DNA of 64,000 nucleotides from positions 124,001 to 188,000 of the forward strand of contig NZ_VFWZ01000005.1 of assembly GCF_006443095.1 (NCBI RefSeq). The letters run 5' to 3'. Both the position numbers and the translations under genes were made by a program. The notes under the pieces were generated by a model, which had not been told where the DNA came from, did not search any database, and saw only the letters and a list, made by a program, of their open reading frames with translations. Shown here piece by piece: positions 36,747-45,586 of the stretch. The DNA is from Aquimarina algicola (GTDB lineage: Bacteria > Bacteroidota > Bacteroidia > Flavobacteriales > Flavobacteriaceae). Every line of letters begins with the position of its first letter. Position 1 is the stretch's first letter.

Positions 36747-37610
36747 ATGAGACAATTAAAAATAACAAAACAAGTAACAAATAGAGCGTCAAAGTCTTTA
36801 GATAAATATTTACAGGATGTAAATAAATTACCTATGATTACTGCGGAAGAAGAAGTAGCGTTAGCGCAGCGAATCAAAAAGGGAGATCAGATGGCACTTA
36901 ATAAGTTGGTAACAGCTAATCTACGGTTTGTAATTTCGGTAGCGAAACAATATCAAAACCAAGGATTAAAGCTTGGAGATCTTATTAATGAAGGGAATTT
37001 AGGGTTGATAAAAGCGGCGCAGCGTTTTGATGAGACCAAAGGATTTAAATTTATTTCATACGCTGTTTGGTGGGTGCGACAATCTATATTAAAATCAATT
37101 GCAGAGCAATCTCGTTTGGTAAGACTTCCTCTAAATAAGATAAATCATATAAGTAAAATAAATAAAGCACATGCAAATTTAGAACTAAACTACCAACGAT
37201 CTCCTAGTGAAGAAGAAATAGCACAAGAATTAGGAGTTTCGGTAAATGTGATAAGGCAATCTTTGAAACACTCAAGAAGGCCGATTTCATTAGATGCTCC
37301 ATTAAAAGAAGATGAAACCTCAACTCTTTATGAGGTCATTAGAGCTACCGAATCCCCAATGCCAGATAGATTAATGATAAAGGTTTCTTTGCAGACAGAG
37401 GTTGAGCGAGCTTTAAAAAAATTATCACCAAAAGAAGCAGATATCCTACGATCATATTTTGGGATCGGTTCATATGATGCAAAAAGCCTATCAGAAATAG
37501 CAGAAATTTTTGACCTTACTAGAGAACGTGTTCGTCAGGTGAAGGGAAGAGCCGTGAAACGCCTACGATATTCTTCTAAAAGTAAAATTTTAATGACCTA
37601 CCTTGGGTAA
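36747..37610 (+). CDS. RpoD/SigA-type sigma factor, probably a second paralogue
   Basis: 287 residues with regions 1.2 to 4.2: NLRFVISVAKQYQNQGLKLGDLINEGN, WWVRQSILKSIAEQSRLVRLPLNK and the helix-turn-helix DLTRERVRQVKGRAVKRLRY. It is colinear with the flavobacterial housekeeping sigma but differs at positions normally very conserved there (for example VKGRAVKRLRY instead of IKEKAIRRLRH, and the region before it). That points to an accessory group-2-like sigma. It lies 14 bases before a bS21-like small gene. Confidence 0.85.
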   Translation: MRQLKITKQVTNRASKSLDKYLQDVNKLPMITAEEEVALAQRIKKGDQMALNKLVTANLRFVISVAKQYQNQGLKLGDLINEGNLGLIKAAQRFDETKGFKFISYAVWWVRQSILKSIAEQSRLVRLPLNKINHISKINKAHANLELNYQRSPSEEEIAQELGVSVNVIRQSLKHSRRPISLDAPLKEDETSTLYEVIRATESPMPDRLMIKVSLQTEVERALKKLSPKEADILRSYFGIGSYDAKSLSEIAEIFDLTRERVRQVKGRAVKRLRYSSKSKILMTYLG

Positions 37611-37612
37611 GC

Positions 37613-37620
37613 AAGAAGGA
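37613..37620 (+). promoter_or_regulatory. Shine-Dalgarno site of the bS21-like ORF
   Basis: AAGAAGGA lies 4 bases before the ATG at 37625. Such purine runs are rare before genes in this window, as expected for Bacteroidota. Confidence 0.5.
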
Positions 37621-37624
37621 CAAA

Positions 37625-37762
37625 ATGCTAAGAATGGAAGTAAGAGAAGGAGAATGCATTAATATAACACTAAAGTATTACAAGCGATATCTAAATGGAA
37701 AGCAAATGAACGCAATTGAGGAACAGCAATACTACACCAAAAGGCCTACTAAAATTCGTTAA
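37625..37762 (+). CDS. shortened bS21-like ribosomal protein
   Basis: 45 residues: MLRMEVREGECINITLKYYK then RYLNGKQMNA, aligning with the start of flavobacterial bS21 (MLIIPIKDGENIDRALKRYKRKFDK...) and then diverging. It lacks about 20 C-terminal residues of normal bS21. In Flavobacterium johnsoniae bS21 helps hide the anti-Shine-Dalgarno tail, and its own mRNA has a rare strong Shine-Dalgarno site. This ORF also has one. It may be a variant subunit or a decayed copy; its operon with a sigma factor is striking. Confidence 0.5.
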   Translation: MLRMEVREGECINITLKYYKRYLNGKQMNAIEEQQYYTKRPTKIR

Positions 37763-37798
37763 CAATTGTAAAAAAACAAAATATAAGAATAAGCTTTT

Positions 37799-37804
37799 AA
37801 GGAG
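37799..37804 (+). promoter_or_regulatory. strong Shine-Dalgarno before a 19-aa ORF
   Basis: AAGGAG, 5 bases before ATG at 37810. It is the strongest canonical ribosome-binding site I found in the window. Confidence 0.45.
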
Positions 37805-37809
37805 ATATA

Positions 37810-37869
37810 ATGAGTTTCTGTACAAGGGTTTACTTTGTTTTTAATTACTTAAATATCTACCAAAAATAA
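37810..37869 (+). CDS. 19-aa micro-ORF with strong ribosome-binding site
   Basis: Reads MSFCTRVYFVFNYLNIYQK and stop. Hydrophobic-aromatic with a few basic residues. It could be a leader peptide for the following 63-aa ORF (starts 37885) or for ribosome-state sensing. Too short for certainty; included because of the ribosome-binding site. Confidence 0.3.
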   Translation: MSFCTRVYFVFNYLNIYQK

Positions 37870-37884
37870 ATACATAAAACAAAA

Positions 37885-38076
37885 ATGAGAATTATAAAAA
37901 TTAAAAGAAAAACTAAAACAGAAAAGCGATACAGTCAAAAAATGGGTGAATTAACTACTAAAGTGACTTATATTAAAAGATACTTATTAGGCTTACCTAT
38001 AAAAACACTGTATAAGTATCGTGAAACCTATTATGGCGAAGTAAAGGATTGTGATGATTGTATTTTGTATGTATAA
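37885..38076 (+). CDS. 63-aa basic small protein
   Basis: Starts MRIIKIKRKTKTEKRYSQK. It is very basic in its N-terminal half, with two cysteines in VKDCDDCILYV near the C-terminus. No family recognised. It lies between the sigma/bS21-like pair and proC on the same strand. Confidence 0.45.
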   Translation: MRIIKIKRKTKTEKRYSQKMGELTTKVTYIKRYLLGLPIKTLYKYRETYYGEVKDCDDCILYV

Positions 38077-38121
38077 CTTGTCTATTATCAATTTTGTTAG
38101 TAAAATAATTTTTCCATTTTT

Positions 38122-38928
38122 ATGAAAATACTAGTTATCGGAGTAGGTAATATGGGGCTTACCTATGCTGAAGGTATGTCTAAATCAAAACTGCTCAAGA
38201 AGAAAAATATTATGGTCTTAGATAAGTCTGATGAAAAATTAGAGGAACTGGATCAAATCTCATATTTTGATGCCTACAGCGAATTAGACGAATGTGTTCC
38301 TGAAGCAGACATCATTTTTATTGCTGTTAAACCCTTTCATGCAGAACAATTATTTGAAAAAATAAGACCATTAGTGATTCCTGATCAAATCGTGGTTTCG
38401 ATCATGGCCGGAGTTACCGTAGATACAATTAAAAATGCATTATCTATCGACAAAATAGTTAGGGCAATGCCGAATTTACCGGCAAAAGTTGGTGAAGGGT
38501 TGACCTCGTATGTGACATCAGAGCAAGTATCCAAGATAGAATTACTAACTATTGAAAATCTTTTAAATACTACAGGAACATCTATTCGTGTGAGTAATGA
38601 AAATCTCATAGATGCTTCTACGGGTATTTCTGGTAGCGGTCCTGCATATGTGTTTTATTTTATGCAGAGTATGATGGAGGCAGCTCAACAAATGGGATTT
38701 ACGAGAAATGAGTCAAAAGTTTTGGTTAGTCAAACATTCACAGGAGCTGTTGAATTATTTAACCAATCCGATCTATCTCCTAATTCTTGGATGAAGAAAG
38801 TAGCGTCCAAAGGAGGAACTACTCAAGCTGCACTTGATTCTATGGAGGATAATAATATAAATGAATTGATAAAAGAGGCAGCGTTTGCAGCCTTTAACAG
38901 AGCAATTGAATTAGGAAAAGAACATTAA
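38122..38928 (+). CDS. proC: pyrroline-5-carboxylate reductase
   Basis: 268 residues. Rossmann start ILVIGVGNMGLTYAEG and the P5CR signature region IDASTGISGSGPAYVFYFMQSM near residues 168-190. Catalyses the last step of proline synthesis with NAD(P)H. It is followed within 2 bases by proB, so the three proline genes form one operon. Confidence 0.93.
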   Translation: MKILVIGVGNMGLTYAEGMSKSKLLKKKNIMVLDKSDEKLEELDQISYFDAYSELDECVPEADIIFIAVKPFHAEQLFEKIRPLVIPDQIVVSIMAGVTVDTIKNALSIDKIVRAMPNLPAKVGEGLTSYVTSEQVSKIELLTIENLLNTTGTSIRVSNENLIDASTGISGSGPAYVFYFMQSMMEAAQQMGFTRNESKVLVSQTFTGAVELFNQSDLSPNSWMKKVASKGGTTQAALDSMEDNNINELIKEAAFAAFNRAIELGKEH

Positions 38929-38930
38929 TT

Positions 38931-39701
38931 ATGTATAAAGAAGTTATTGTTGTAAAAGTTGGTACAAATGTAATGACTAATAAAGACAATAGAATAGTGC
39001 GACCAATTTTAAAAAATTTAGTAAGGCAAATTGCAGAATTATATGAGCGAGATATTATTACTCTTCTGGTGTCATCAGGATCTGTTATTGCTGGAAAAGA
39101 AGTTATAGGGATATCTAAAATAAAAGAAAAAACAAAGCGAAGACAGGTGTATTCTGCCATTGGGCAACCCAGAATGATGCGTTTGTACTATAGTATTTTT
39201 CATGATTATGGAATGAAGTGTGCACAAGTATTACCTACAAAACGAGATTTTAGTCCAGGAATGCACCGTGAGAATATGATTAATTGTTGTGAAGGGTTGC
39301 TGTCAGAAGGTGTTATTCCAATTGCTAATGAAGATGATGCTGTTTCTGTTACTATGTCAATGTTTTCGGATAATGATGAACTGGCAAGTCTTATTGCTCA
39401 ATTGATCAATGCAGACCGATTGATCATTCTTACTGATATAGATGGACTCTATAATGGGCATCCTGATTCAGAGAAGAGTGATGTCATAAAAAATGTAAAT
39501 CCCGAAGATAATCTTGAAAGATATATCAAAGACAGTGGTAAAAGAGAAGAAGAAGGTCGTGGTGGCATGGGATCAAAACTAGAGCATGCCCAAGAGACAG
39601 CGTCTAAAAACATTCCAACCTTTATTGCAAACGGAAAAAGAAAGAATACGCTAATCGAGATTATAGAAGGTAAAAATATTGGGACGAAAGTATCGCTTTA
39701 A
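38931..39701 (+). CDS. proB: glutamate 5-kinase (short form, no PUA domain)
   Basis: 256 residues with the amino-acid-kinase fold: VVKVGTNVMTN, SSGSVIAGKEV, PIANEDDAVSV and ILTDIDGLYNGHP. The C-terminal PUA domain of Escherichia coli ProB is absent. Phosphorylates glutamate to glutamyl-5-phosphate; usually feedback-inhibited by proline. Confidence 0.92.
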   Translation: MYKEVIVVKVGTNVMTNKDNRIVRPILKNLVRQIAELYERDIITLLVSSGSVIAGKEVIGISKIKEKTKRRQVYSAIGQPRMMRLYYSIFHDYGMKCAQVLPTKRDFSPGMHRENMINCCEGLLSEGVIPIANEDDAVSVTMSMFSDNDELASLIAQLINADRLIILTDIDGLYNGHPDSEKSDVIKNVNPEDNLERYIKDSGKREEEGRGGMGSKLEHAQETASKNIPTFIANGKRKNTLIEIIEGKNIGTKVSL

Positions 39702-39715
39702 TAAAAAGGAATATA

Positions 39716-40915
39716 ATGAAATTATTATCAACAGAAACAAAAAACAATGTGCTTACAAGTATGATACGTGTTTTAGATGAAAATCGTTTGCGGTTACTTG
39801 AAGCAAATAAAATAGATTTAAAGCTCTTCAATAGAGAAGATCAGGCAATGTATGATAGGTTAATCATCAATAATCAAAAAATTAATGCTATGATACAAGC
39901 TATTGAATCGGTCAGGACTCAGGAAGATCCAGTTAATAAGAAAATAACTGAAACTATTCTAGAGAATGATTTGAAAGTTGTGAATAAAACTTCCCCGTTT
40001 GGAGTCATTATGATTATTTATGAATCAAGGCCTGATGTGACCATAGAAGCTGCTGTACTGGCATTTAAAGCAAATAATAAAATCCTACTGAAAGGAGGTA
40101 AAGAAGCTTTGCATAGTAATACAGTGCTTGTTGATTTCTGGCATCAAGCGCTGCTTGAAAACAACCTAAATACTGATTACATTCAATTACTTACAATGAA
40201 CAGGGAAGAAACTCAAATTTTTCTAAAGAACCCGACCCAGAAGTTAGATCTTATCGTGCCTAGAGGAGGAGAGAAATTAATATCCTTTGTGAAAGAACAT
40301 GCTCAATGTTCTGTACTAGTAAGTGGGCGAGGAAACAATTTTTTATATATTGACCAGAATGTAGATTGGCAAAAAAGCTTGAATGTTATTATCAATGCTA
40401 AAACAGATAAGATATCTGCATGTAATGCACTTGATAAGATTTTAGTGAATACTCAAATCCCAAACTATCATCAAAAACTAATAGAATTAAAAAACATCTT
40501 AAAAGAGAATGAGGTGTCTATATGGGTTGATAGGACTTCTAAAGAAATTTTAAGAGAAGAAACCTTAATAACAAATGAATCTATTTGGGAAGAAGAGTTT
40601 CTGGCGATGAAATGTTGTATTGGCTCAGTGGATTCAGTAACAGATGCGATACAGAAAATTAACCAATATTCAGGAGGGCATTCTGCAACTATAATGACTA
40701 CAGATGATACAACGGCTTCTGTCTTTATGGAGGAAATAGATTGTGCAGCAGTATATCAAAATGCGTCTACGCGATTTACAGATGGAGGACAAATGGGGGT
40801 TGGTGCTGAATTAGCTATAAGTACCGATAAACTGCATCACCGAGGACCATTAGGGCTTAAAGAACTGGTGACAAATAAATATTATGTTTTTGGAGACGGG
40901 CATATTAGAAATTAA
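39716..40915 (+). CDS. proA: glutamate-5-semialdehyde dehydrogenase (gamma-glutamyl-phosphate reductase)
   Basis: 399 residues of the ALDH superfamily, with GVIMIIYESRPDVTIEAAVL and DLIVPRGGEKLISFV, and the active cysteine in DKISACNALDKIL (near residue 241). It reduces the ProB product; the semialdehyde cyclises to the ProC substrate. Fourteen bases after proB. Confidence 0.93.
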   Translation: MKLLSTETKNNVLTSMIRVLDENRLRLLEANKIDLKLFNREDQAMYDRLIINNQKINAMIQAIESVRTQEDPVNKKITETILENDLKVVNKTSPFGVIMIIYESRPDVTIEAAVLAFKANNKILLKGGKEALHSNTVLVDFWHQALLENNLNTDYIQLLTMNREETQIFLKNPTQKLDLIVPRGGEKLISFVKEHAQCSVLVSGRGNNFLYIDQNVDWQKSLNVIINAKTDKISACNALDKILVNTQIPNYHQKLIELKNILKENEVSIWVDRTSKEILREETLITNESIWEEEFLAMKCCIGSVDSVTDAIQKINQYSGGHSATIMTTDDTTASVFMEEIDCAAVYQNASTRFTDGGQMGVGAELAISTDKLHHRGPLGLKELVTNKYYVFGDGHIRN

Positions 40916-41018
40916 CACTGTTAGTAACGAGATAATTTTACATTTTAATGCAATATTAGTACATGAACGGAAACGCAAAATCATTCTGTTGTGCAACTAA
41001 AATAGCTATTAACTTGAA

Positions 41019-41168
41019 TTAATAAGTAGGGATTTCTATTACGCTATCAGCTGATTCTGCCATTTCTTCTTTCTCTACCACTATAGTTAATGATAAAGAA
41101 ATTAGAAATATACAAATTGAAACTATAGTTATAATTATAAAAAAAATCTTGTGGTTTTGGGGTTTCAT
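41019..41168 (-). CDS. small single-pass membrane protein
   Basis: 49 residues from ATG at 41168 (MKPQNHKIFF; an upstream in-frame start at 41207 is possible). One membrane segment (FFIIITIVSICIFLISLSLTIVV) and an acidic tail (EKEEMAESADS). A TAnnTTTG box and palindrome at 41310-41349 lie about 140 bases upstream on this strand, so it is a candidate regulated gene. Confidence 0.5.
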   Translation of the reverse strand: MKPQNHKIFFIIITIVSICIFLISLSLTIVVEKEEMAESADSVIEIPTY

Positions 41169-41309
41169 GTTTTTAAAGATTTGCAATGGCTTTAGTGCAA
41201 TACACACAATTTTGAATATTAAAAATCAAAAATTATTTATTTTTGTAAGAAGTAATTTAATATATGTTTGTAAAGCTTTTATTTTTAGTATTTTATTTAA
41301 ATTTTACAT

Positions 41310-41317
41310 CAAATATA
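41310..41317 (-). promoter_or_regulatory. TAnnTTTG promoter box on the minus strand
   Basis: TATATTTG on the minus strand. The palindrome centre lies 17 bases upstream, the same geometry as at 35597. It would drive the small membrane-protein gene ending at 41019. Confidence 0.45.
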
Positions 41318-41319
41318 TA

Positions 41320-41349
41320 GATAAATAGTTTCTATAGAAACTATTTATC
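41320..41349. promoter_or_regulatory. perfect 30-bp palindrome, candidate MarR operator (copy 2)
   Basis: Two 15-bp half-sites GATAAATAGTTTCTA / TAGAAACTATTTATC with no spacer. It shares its core with the site at 35569-35590. Spacing to the -7 box is the same in both places. Confidence 0.55.
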
Positions 41350-41522
41350 AAAACTTTAGCTTTTATAACACTGTTTAGTATTACTATAAGCTTCTCGATA
41401 ATAAATGAGAATTCTTCAAAAATTGTCTGATTGAACACTAACGTTATTTTTGAAGGTTTTGTCCTTATAGTACTTCTCATTTTTAAGACGGTGAGTTAAG
41501 ATGCTATTTCAACGCTGTACTT

Positions 41523-41745
41523 ATGAAAAGTTGAAAAGAAAACTCAGTCTATCTTTTAAAGTAAAATTTACTTTGGAAGTAGTTAAAAAGATCAATTAAC
41601 TCTACAAGAGATCACCTCAAAATTTGATACTACCTTTCTTAGATACTCATTTGAATTAGAAGCACTTGTAGGAAATTCATTTAAAGCCTTTGAATCTGAT
41701 TTAAAAGCTGACGATACAGACATGAAAAAAGCTTTTTTACAGTAA
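41523..41745 (+). pseudogene. IS3-family transposase OrfA relic
   Basis: Across two frames it reads FKVKFTLEVVKK, then QLTLQEITSKFDTT and ending ADDTDMKKAFLQ, which is the order of an IS3 OrfA (FKxKVALEAxKEQ / LTLQELATKFEVHPxQI). A frameshift, an in-frame stop and missing internal and 3' parts mark it as dead. No inverted repeats of the element were found. Confidence 0.55.
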
Positions 41746-42047
41746 AAAAGTTAGATATTTAATTTTTTAGAGCATCAGATAAGAAAATTCTATTATTTAC
41801 AATCCTGTTTTGATTTTTTCTCCATCAAACACGTCTATAAAAAATGTTAAAAAACTTAAAGAGCACATTTATAAAAAAATAATTTACGTACTTTATTTTA
41901 ACAATTGTTAAATATTATTATTGGAATAATAAAACAGTGTATATGAGGATATCTAATTTATGATCCTCCATATTTTTAACAATTAATACCCCACTTTAAA
42001 TAGTATTTAGATCATCGTCAAAGAGCATGAATTTTAATATTTGATCT

Positions 42048-44357
42048 ATGCCCGTAAACGAAGACAATTACAAGGAGAATTATCTATCATTTAGCCTTAC
42101 TGCTGATAATTGTGGAGAAGAACCCATCCATCGTCCAATAGTCATACATAATCACGGAGCAATTTTAGCCTGGGATAAAGATAACCCTAATATTCCTGTT
42201 TTTATTAGCGACAACATTACAAGTGTTTCTCCTAAATTCAAGGTTGAAGAGTACTTTAATCTGTTCTCTAAGGATTGGATGGTTAAAGATATGTATCATG
42301 CTTTTGAAGAGATGGAAGATCCTTTTTCTTGGAATTCTATAGATCCTGTTCCAATACACATTGAGGGAAAGCCTTGGAATATTATTAGACATATACATGG
42401 CAACACTCGTTTTATCGAACTAGAACCTGTTTATAGTGAAAAGAATCTTTTAGGTAGAAAATTGTCCTCCTTCCATGAGATTAGAATGGTTACCGAGCCG
42501 CTACAATATATCGATAATATACCTGAACTTTTTAGAGTATTTACAGAGAAATATCGTCAAGTTACAGGTTATGATCGTGTCATGATATACCGTTTTGATG
42601 AAGATTTTCATGGCTCGGTTGAAGGTGAAAGTAAAAAGGATGAAATAGAATCGTTTTTCGGTTTGCATTACCCTGCAACTGATATTCCTCCTGTCGCAAG
42701 AGAGTTGTTTTTAAAAAATAGAAGTAGAATTATACCTGATGTGAACGCCAAGACAAGTAAAGTTATTTTTAATCCCAAAGTAAAAAAGCCAATGGATTAC
42801 TTAGACTTAACTTATACACAACTTAGAGGAACTTCTCCTATCCATATTGAATATTTACAGAACATGCAGGTACAGGCAACTTATACCTTGGCCTTAATTA
42901 TAGATAATAAATTATGGGGATTGATTGCATGTCATCACTACTCTCCATTCTTTTTGAATTACGAAACAAGAAAAACCGGAGAACTAATAGCAGATAACCT
43001 ATGTCGACGAATTTCAGAAATTCAATTCGCCAAAGAACAAAAAAAGAGAATACGGTTCAGAAAAAAAGAAGAAGATTTCAATAAACATTTAGTCTCTTCA
43101 TGGGAAGTATTATTGCAACTTATTAATAATAAAATTGATCTTGTAGATCTTTTAGAAGTAGACGGTGCGGCAATAATTACATCTTCTTTAGGAATATATC
43201 ATCAGGGACTTGCTCCAGAAAAAGATACTTTACTTAAAATTTATGGATGTTTTGAAAAGAATCCAGATCTTTTTGAGAATGATGTTTGCATTACCAAAGA
43301 TATTCGTAGTCTTCTAGAAAATAAAATAAACCTAAAAGATTTATCAGAAGAGATAGGTGGTGCAGCAATAATCCAGTTAAAAGAATTAGATAATTGTATG
43401 ATCGTTTGGTTTAAAAAATCTGAGCGTACAATTCATGAATGGGCAGGGGATCCTAGGCGACCTTATGAGATCAATTATTCGAAAAATGGCGATATACGGT
43501 TAAGCCCTAGAAAATCTTTTGAAAAATGGAAAAATGAAGTCAACTTCAAATGTTCTCCTTGGGATATAGTTTCTGTTGAGATGATAAAACGTATAAAGGA
43601 CATTATTATAAAGCGTAATAGAGATTGGAATCCTTTTCAATCTGAACATTATAAAAGAGAGTTAGAACAAATCACTTATACCGCTTCTCACGACTTACAG
43701 GAACCTCTTAGAACAATAGATAATTATTTGATGTTAATCGATGAGGAATTAGAAGTAAAAGATAGCAGTTTTAATGAATATCTTGATAAAACTCGGAGCT
43801 CTGCAAAGCGCATGAGTAAATTAATTGATCAAATGCTGGTGTATTCTAAAGTAGGTAGTTCTGGAAGAATGAGGGAAAATACGGATATAAATATTGTAAT
43901 AAATCAAATAAAAGAAGATTTTAATTTGAAAATAGATGAGCTTAAAGCTGTAATTAATTGTAAAGAGCTACCTATCATTTATTGTGATCCAATAGATATA
44001 AAGAAACTATTTCAAAATCTCATTTCAAATAGTCTAAAATATTCTAAAGCAAATATTCCTCCACTAATAGAGATTTATGCAGAAGAAACAAGTTCTGGCT
44101 GGATGTTTTCTGTAACAGATAATGGTATAGGCATTGATAAGAAAAATTTTGAAAAAGTATTCTCTTTATTTCAAAGATTACATCATCAAGATGATATTCC
44201 GGGAACAGGAATTGGTTTACCTACGTGCAGAAAAATTGTAGAAAGTATGAATGGTAGAATTTGGTTGACATCGGAGGTTGGTGTAGGAAGTACTTTTTGG
44301 TTTACTCTGAAAAGTGAACAATTAAATCACAAACTAAAAAATAAAAAATATGTTTAA
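42048..44357 (+). CDS. bphP: bacteriophytochrome histidine kinase
   Basis: 769 residues with PAS-GAF-PHY-HisKA-HATPase layout. The biliverdin-binding Cys is in NCGEEPIHRP near residue 23. The GAF domain has HYPATDIPPVAR, and the PHY domain has PRKSFEKW (the tongue motif). HisKA: TASHDLQEPLRT near residue 541; ATPase boxes LFQNLISNSLKYS and DNGIGIDKK. Senses red/far-red light through biliverdin. Operon with a receiver and a heme oxygenase, so chromophore and output are supplied together. Confidence 0.94.
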   Translation: MPVNEDNYKENYLSFSLTADNCGEEPIHRPIVIHNHGAILAWDKDNPNIPVFISDNITSVSPKFKVEEYFNLFSKDWMVKDMYHAFEEMEDPFSWNSIDPVPIHIEGKPWNIIRHIHGNTRFIELEPVYSEKNLLGRKLSSFHEIRMVTEPLQYIDNIPELFRVFTEKYRQVTGYDRVMIYRFDEDFHGSVEGESKKDEIESFFGLHYPATDIPPVARELFLKNRSRIIPDVNAKTSKVIFNPKVKKPMDYLDLTYTQLRGTSPIHIEYLQNMQVQATYTLALIIDNKLWGLIACHHYSPFFLNYETRKTGELIADNLCRRISEIQFAKEQKKRIRFRKKEEDFNKHLVSSWEVLLQLINNKIDLVDLLEVDGAAIITSSLGIYHQGLAPEKDTLLKIYGCFEKNPDLFENDVCITKDIRSLLENKINLKDLSEEIGGAAIIQLKELDNCMIVWFKKSERTIHEWAGDPRRPYEINYSKNGDIRLSPRKSFEKWKNEVNFKCSPWDIVSVEMIKRIKDIIIKRNRDWNPFQSEHYKRELEQITYTASHDLQEPLRTIDNYLMLIDEELEVKDSSFNEYLDKTRSSAKRMSKLIDQMLVYSKVGSSGRMRENTDINIVINQIKEDFNLKIDELKAVINCKELPIIYCDPIDIKKLFQNLISNSLKYSKANIPPLIEIYAEETSSGWMFSVTDNGIGIDKKNFEKVFSLFQRLHHQDDIPGTGIGLPTCRKIVESMNGRIWLTSEVGVGSTFWFTLKSEQLNHKLKNKKYV

Positions 44358-44769
44358 AAGTGCTTTATTAATAGATGACAATAAGTGTGACAACTTTATT
44401 CATCGTAAGATCATAAAAAGATTTCAATTTGCAGAATATATTTATGATTGTCGTGACGGGCAAGATGCTTTAGATTTTTTAAATCGCGAAGGGAAATACC
44501 ACAATCTTGATTCAAGCATTATAGACCCTGAAATCATTTTTTTGGATATTAACATGCCAATTATGAATGGTTGGGAGTTTTTAGAAGAATATAAAGAATT
44601 ACAATATAGTTCAAAGCAAAGACATATAATAGTTATGCTTTCAACTTCTTCGAACCCGACAGATAGGTATGAAGCTAAAAATAACTCCTTAATATTAGAT
44701 TTTATGTCAAAACCCTTAAATGAAGCCAAACTAAAAAAAATAAAAACAGTTTTAGAATATGAAAGATAA
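44350..44769 (+). CDS. single-domain response regulator of the phytochrome
   Basis: 139-residue stand-alone REC: acidic pocket LLIDDNK, phosphoacceptor aspartate in FLDINMPIMNGW (about residue 62), and the conserved lysine in FMSKPL. It overlaps the phytochrome stop by 8 bases and the heme oxygenase start by 11, so all three are translated together. It resembles Rcp1-type partners of phytochromes. Confidence 0.9.
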   Translation: MFKSALLIDDNKCDNFIHRKIIKRFQFAEYIYDCRDGQDALDFLNREGKYHNLDSSIIDPEIIFLDINMPIMNGWEFLEEYKELQYSSKQRHIIVMLSTSSNPTDRYEAKNNSLILDFMSKPLNEAKLKKIKTVLEYER

Positions 44770-45355
44770 ATACAATTATTTATTGAAATTAAGAAATGCA
44801 ACTAAGGTAGCCCATAACCAAGTTGAAAAACTTACAGAAGGGAATGATTTAATAAAAAACCCAAGTAAAGATAAATACATCTACTTTTTGATTACCCATT
44901 ATTTATTTCGTGAAGAAATTTTTCACCATATCATTTCAGCAGAAAAAACTGAGGGGTTTAAAATAGGGTGTTTAGAACGGGAAAAAGCAACGATGGAGGC
45001 TATTATAAAAGACTTAAATATATTAGGGGTAGAAACTCAAAAACCACAAAAAAAACTTGAATCTCAATCTGCATTATTTTCCTTAGGTATGTATTATGTA
45101 ATGAAGGGGGCGTCTATGGGAAATAATTTAATATTTAATGAATTAAAAAACAATCTTGATTTTTTATCTTGGAATGCCACAAACTTTCTGGAAACTTCAC
45201 AACAAGATTTTTTGAATAGCTGGAAATCTTTCAGGAAAGAACTTTTAATTCAATTACATAATAATTATGATGAGATAGAAAAAGGTAGCCTTAAAGGATT
45301 TCAATTGTACGGACAACTCTACTCTCAATCTAAAGAAATAATGAAGTTTGTTTGA
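44759..45355 (+). CDS. bphO: bacterial heme oxygenase (biliverdin supply)
   Basis: 198 residues. The heme-ligand histidine is in ATKVAHNQVEKL near residue 18, and the distal-helix glycine motif GMYYVMKGASMGNN near residue 115 is kept. It opens heme to biliverdin, CO and iron, giving the phytochrome chromophore. Last gene of the light-sensing operon. Confidence 0.92.
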   Translation: MKDKYNYLLKLRNATKVAHNQVEKLTEGNDLIKNPSKDKYIYFLITHYLFREEIFHHIISAEKTEGFKIGCLEREKATMEAIIKDLNILGVETQKPQKKLESQSALFSLGMYYVMKGASMGNNLIFNELKNNLDFLSWNATNFLETSQQDFLNSWKSFRKELLIQLHNNYDEIEKGSLKGFQLYGQLYSQSKEIMKFV

Positions 45356-45586
45356 ATTATTTACAAGTTTGAAATAAATTATTATTAGTAATAATATTTA
45401 TAAACCTCATTTTTTTGATAAACCTAAAGAAATTGTAATTCAATTTGATAAAACCAAATCAATAGCAAAGATTTTGCATACTTTTAATTACTCTTATGAG
45501 TCTATTAATATTGCAGAATGCGTTTTTATAAATACCTCAATTTCAAATAAATTGTTAATAGAATGGTTAGATATTTCAACCTTTTC

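Larger units (their letters stand above)
41208..42047. other. 840-base region with operator palindrome and IS3 relic
   Basis: It holds the promoter and palindrome at 41310-41349, the IS3 transposase relic at 41523-41745 and the phytochrome promoter region (right end). The rest is AT-rich without other features. Confidence 0.5.
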
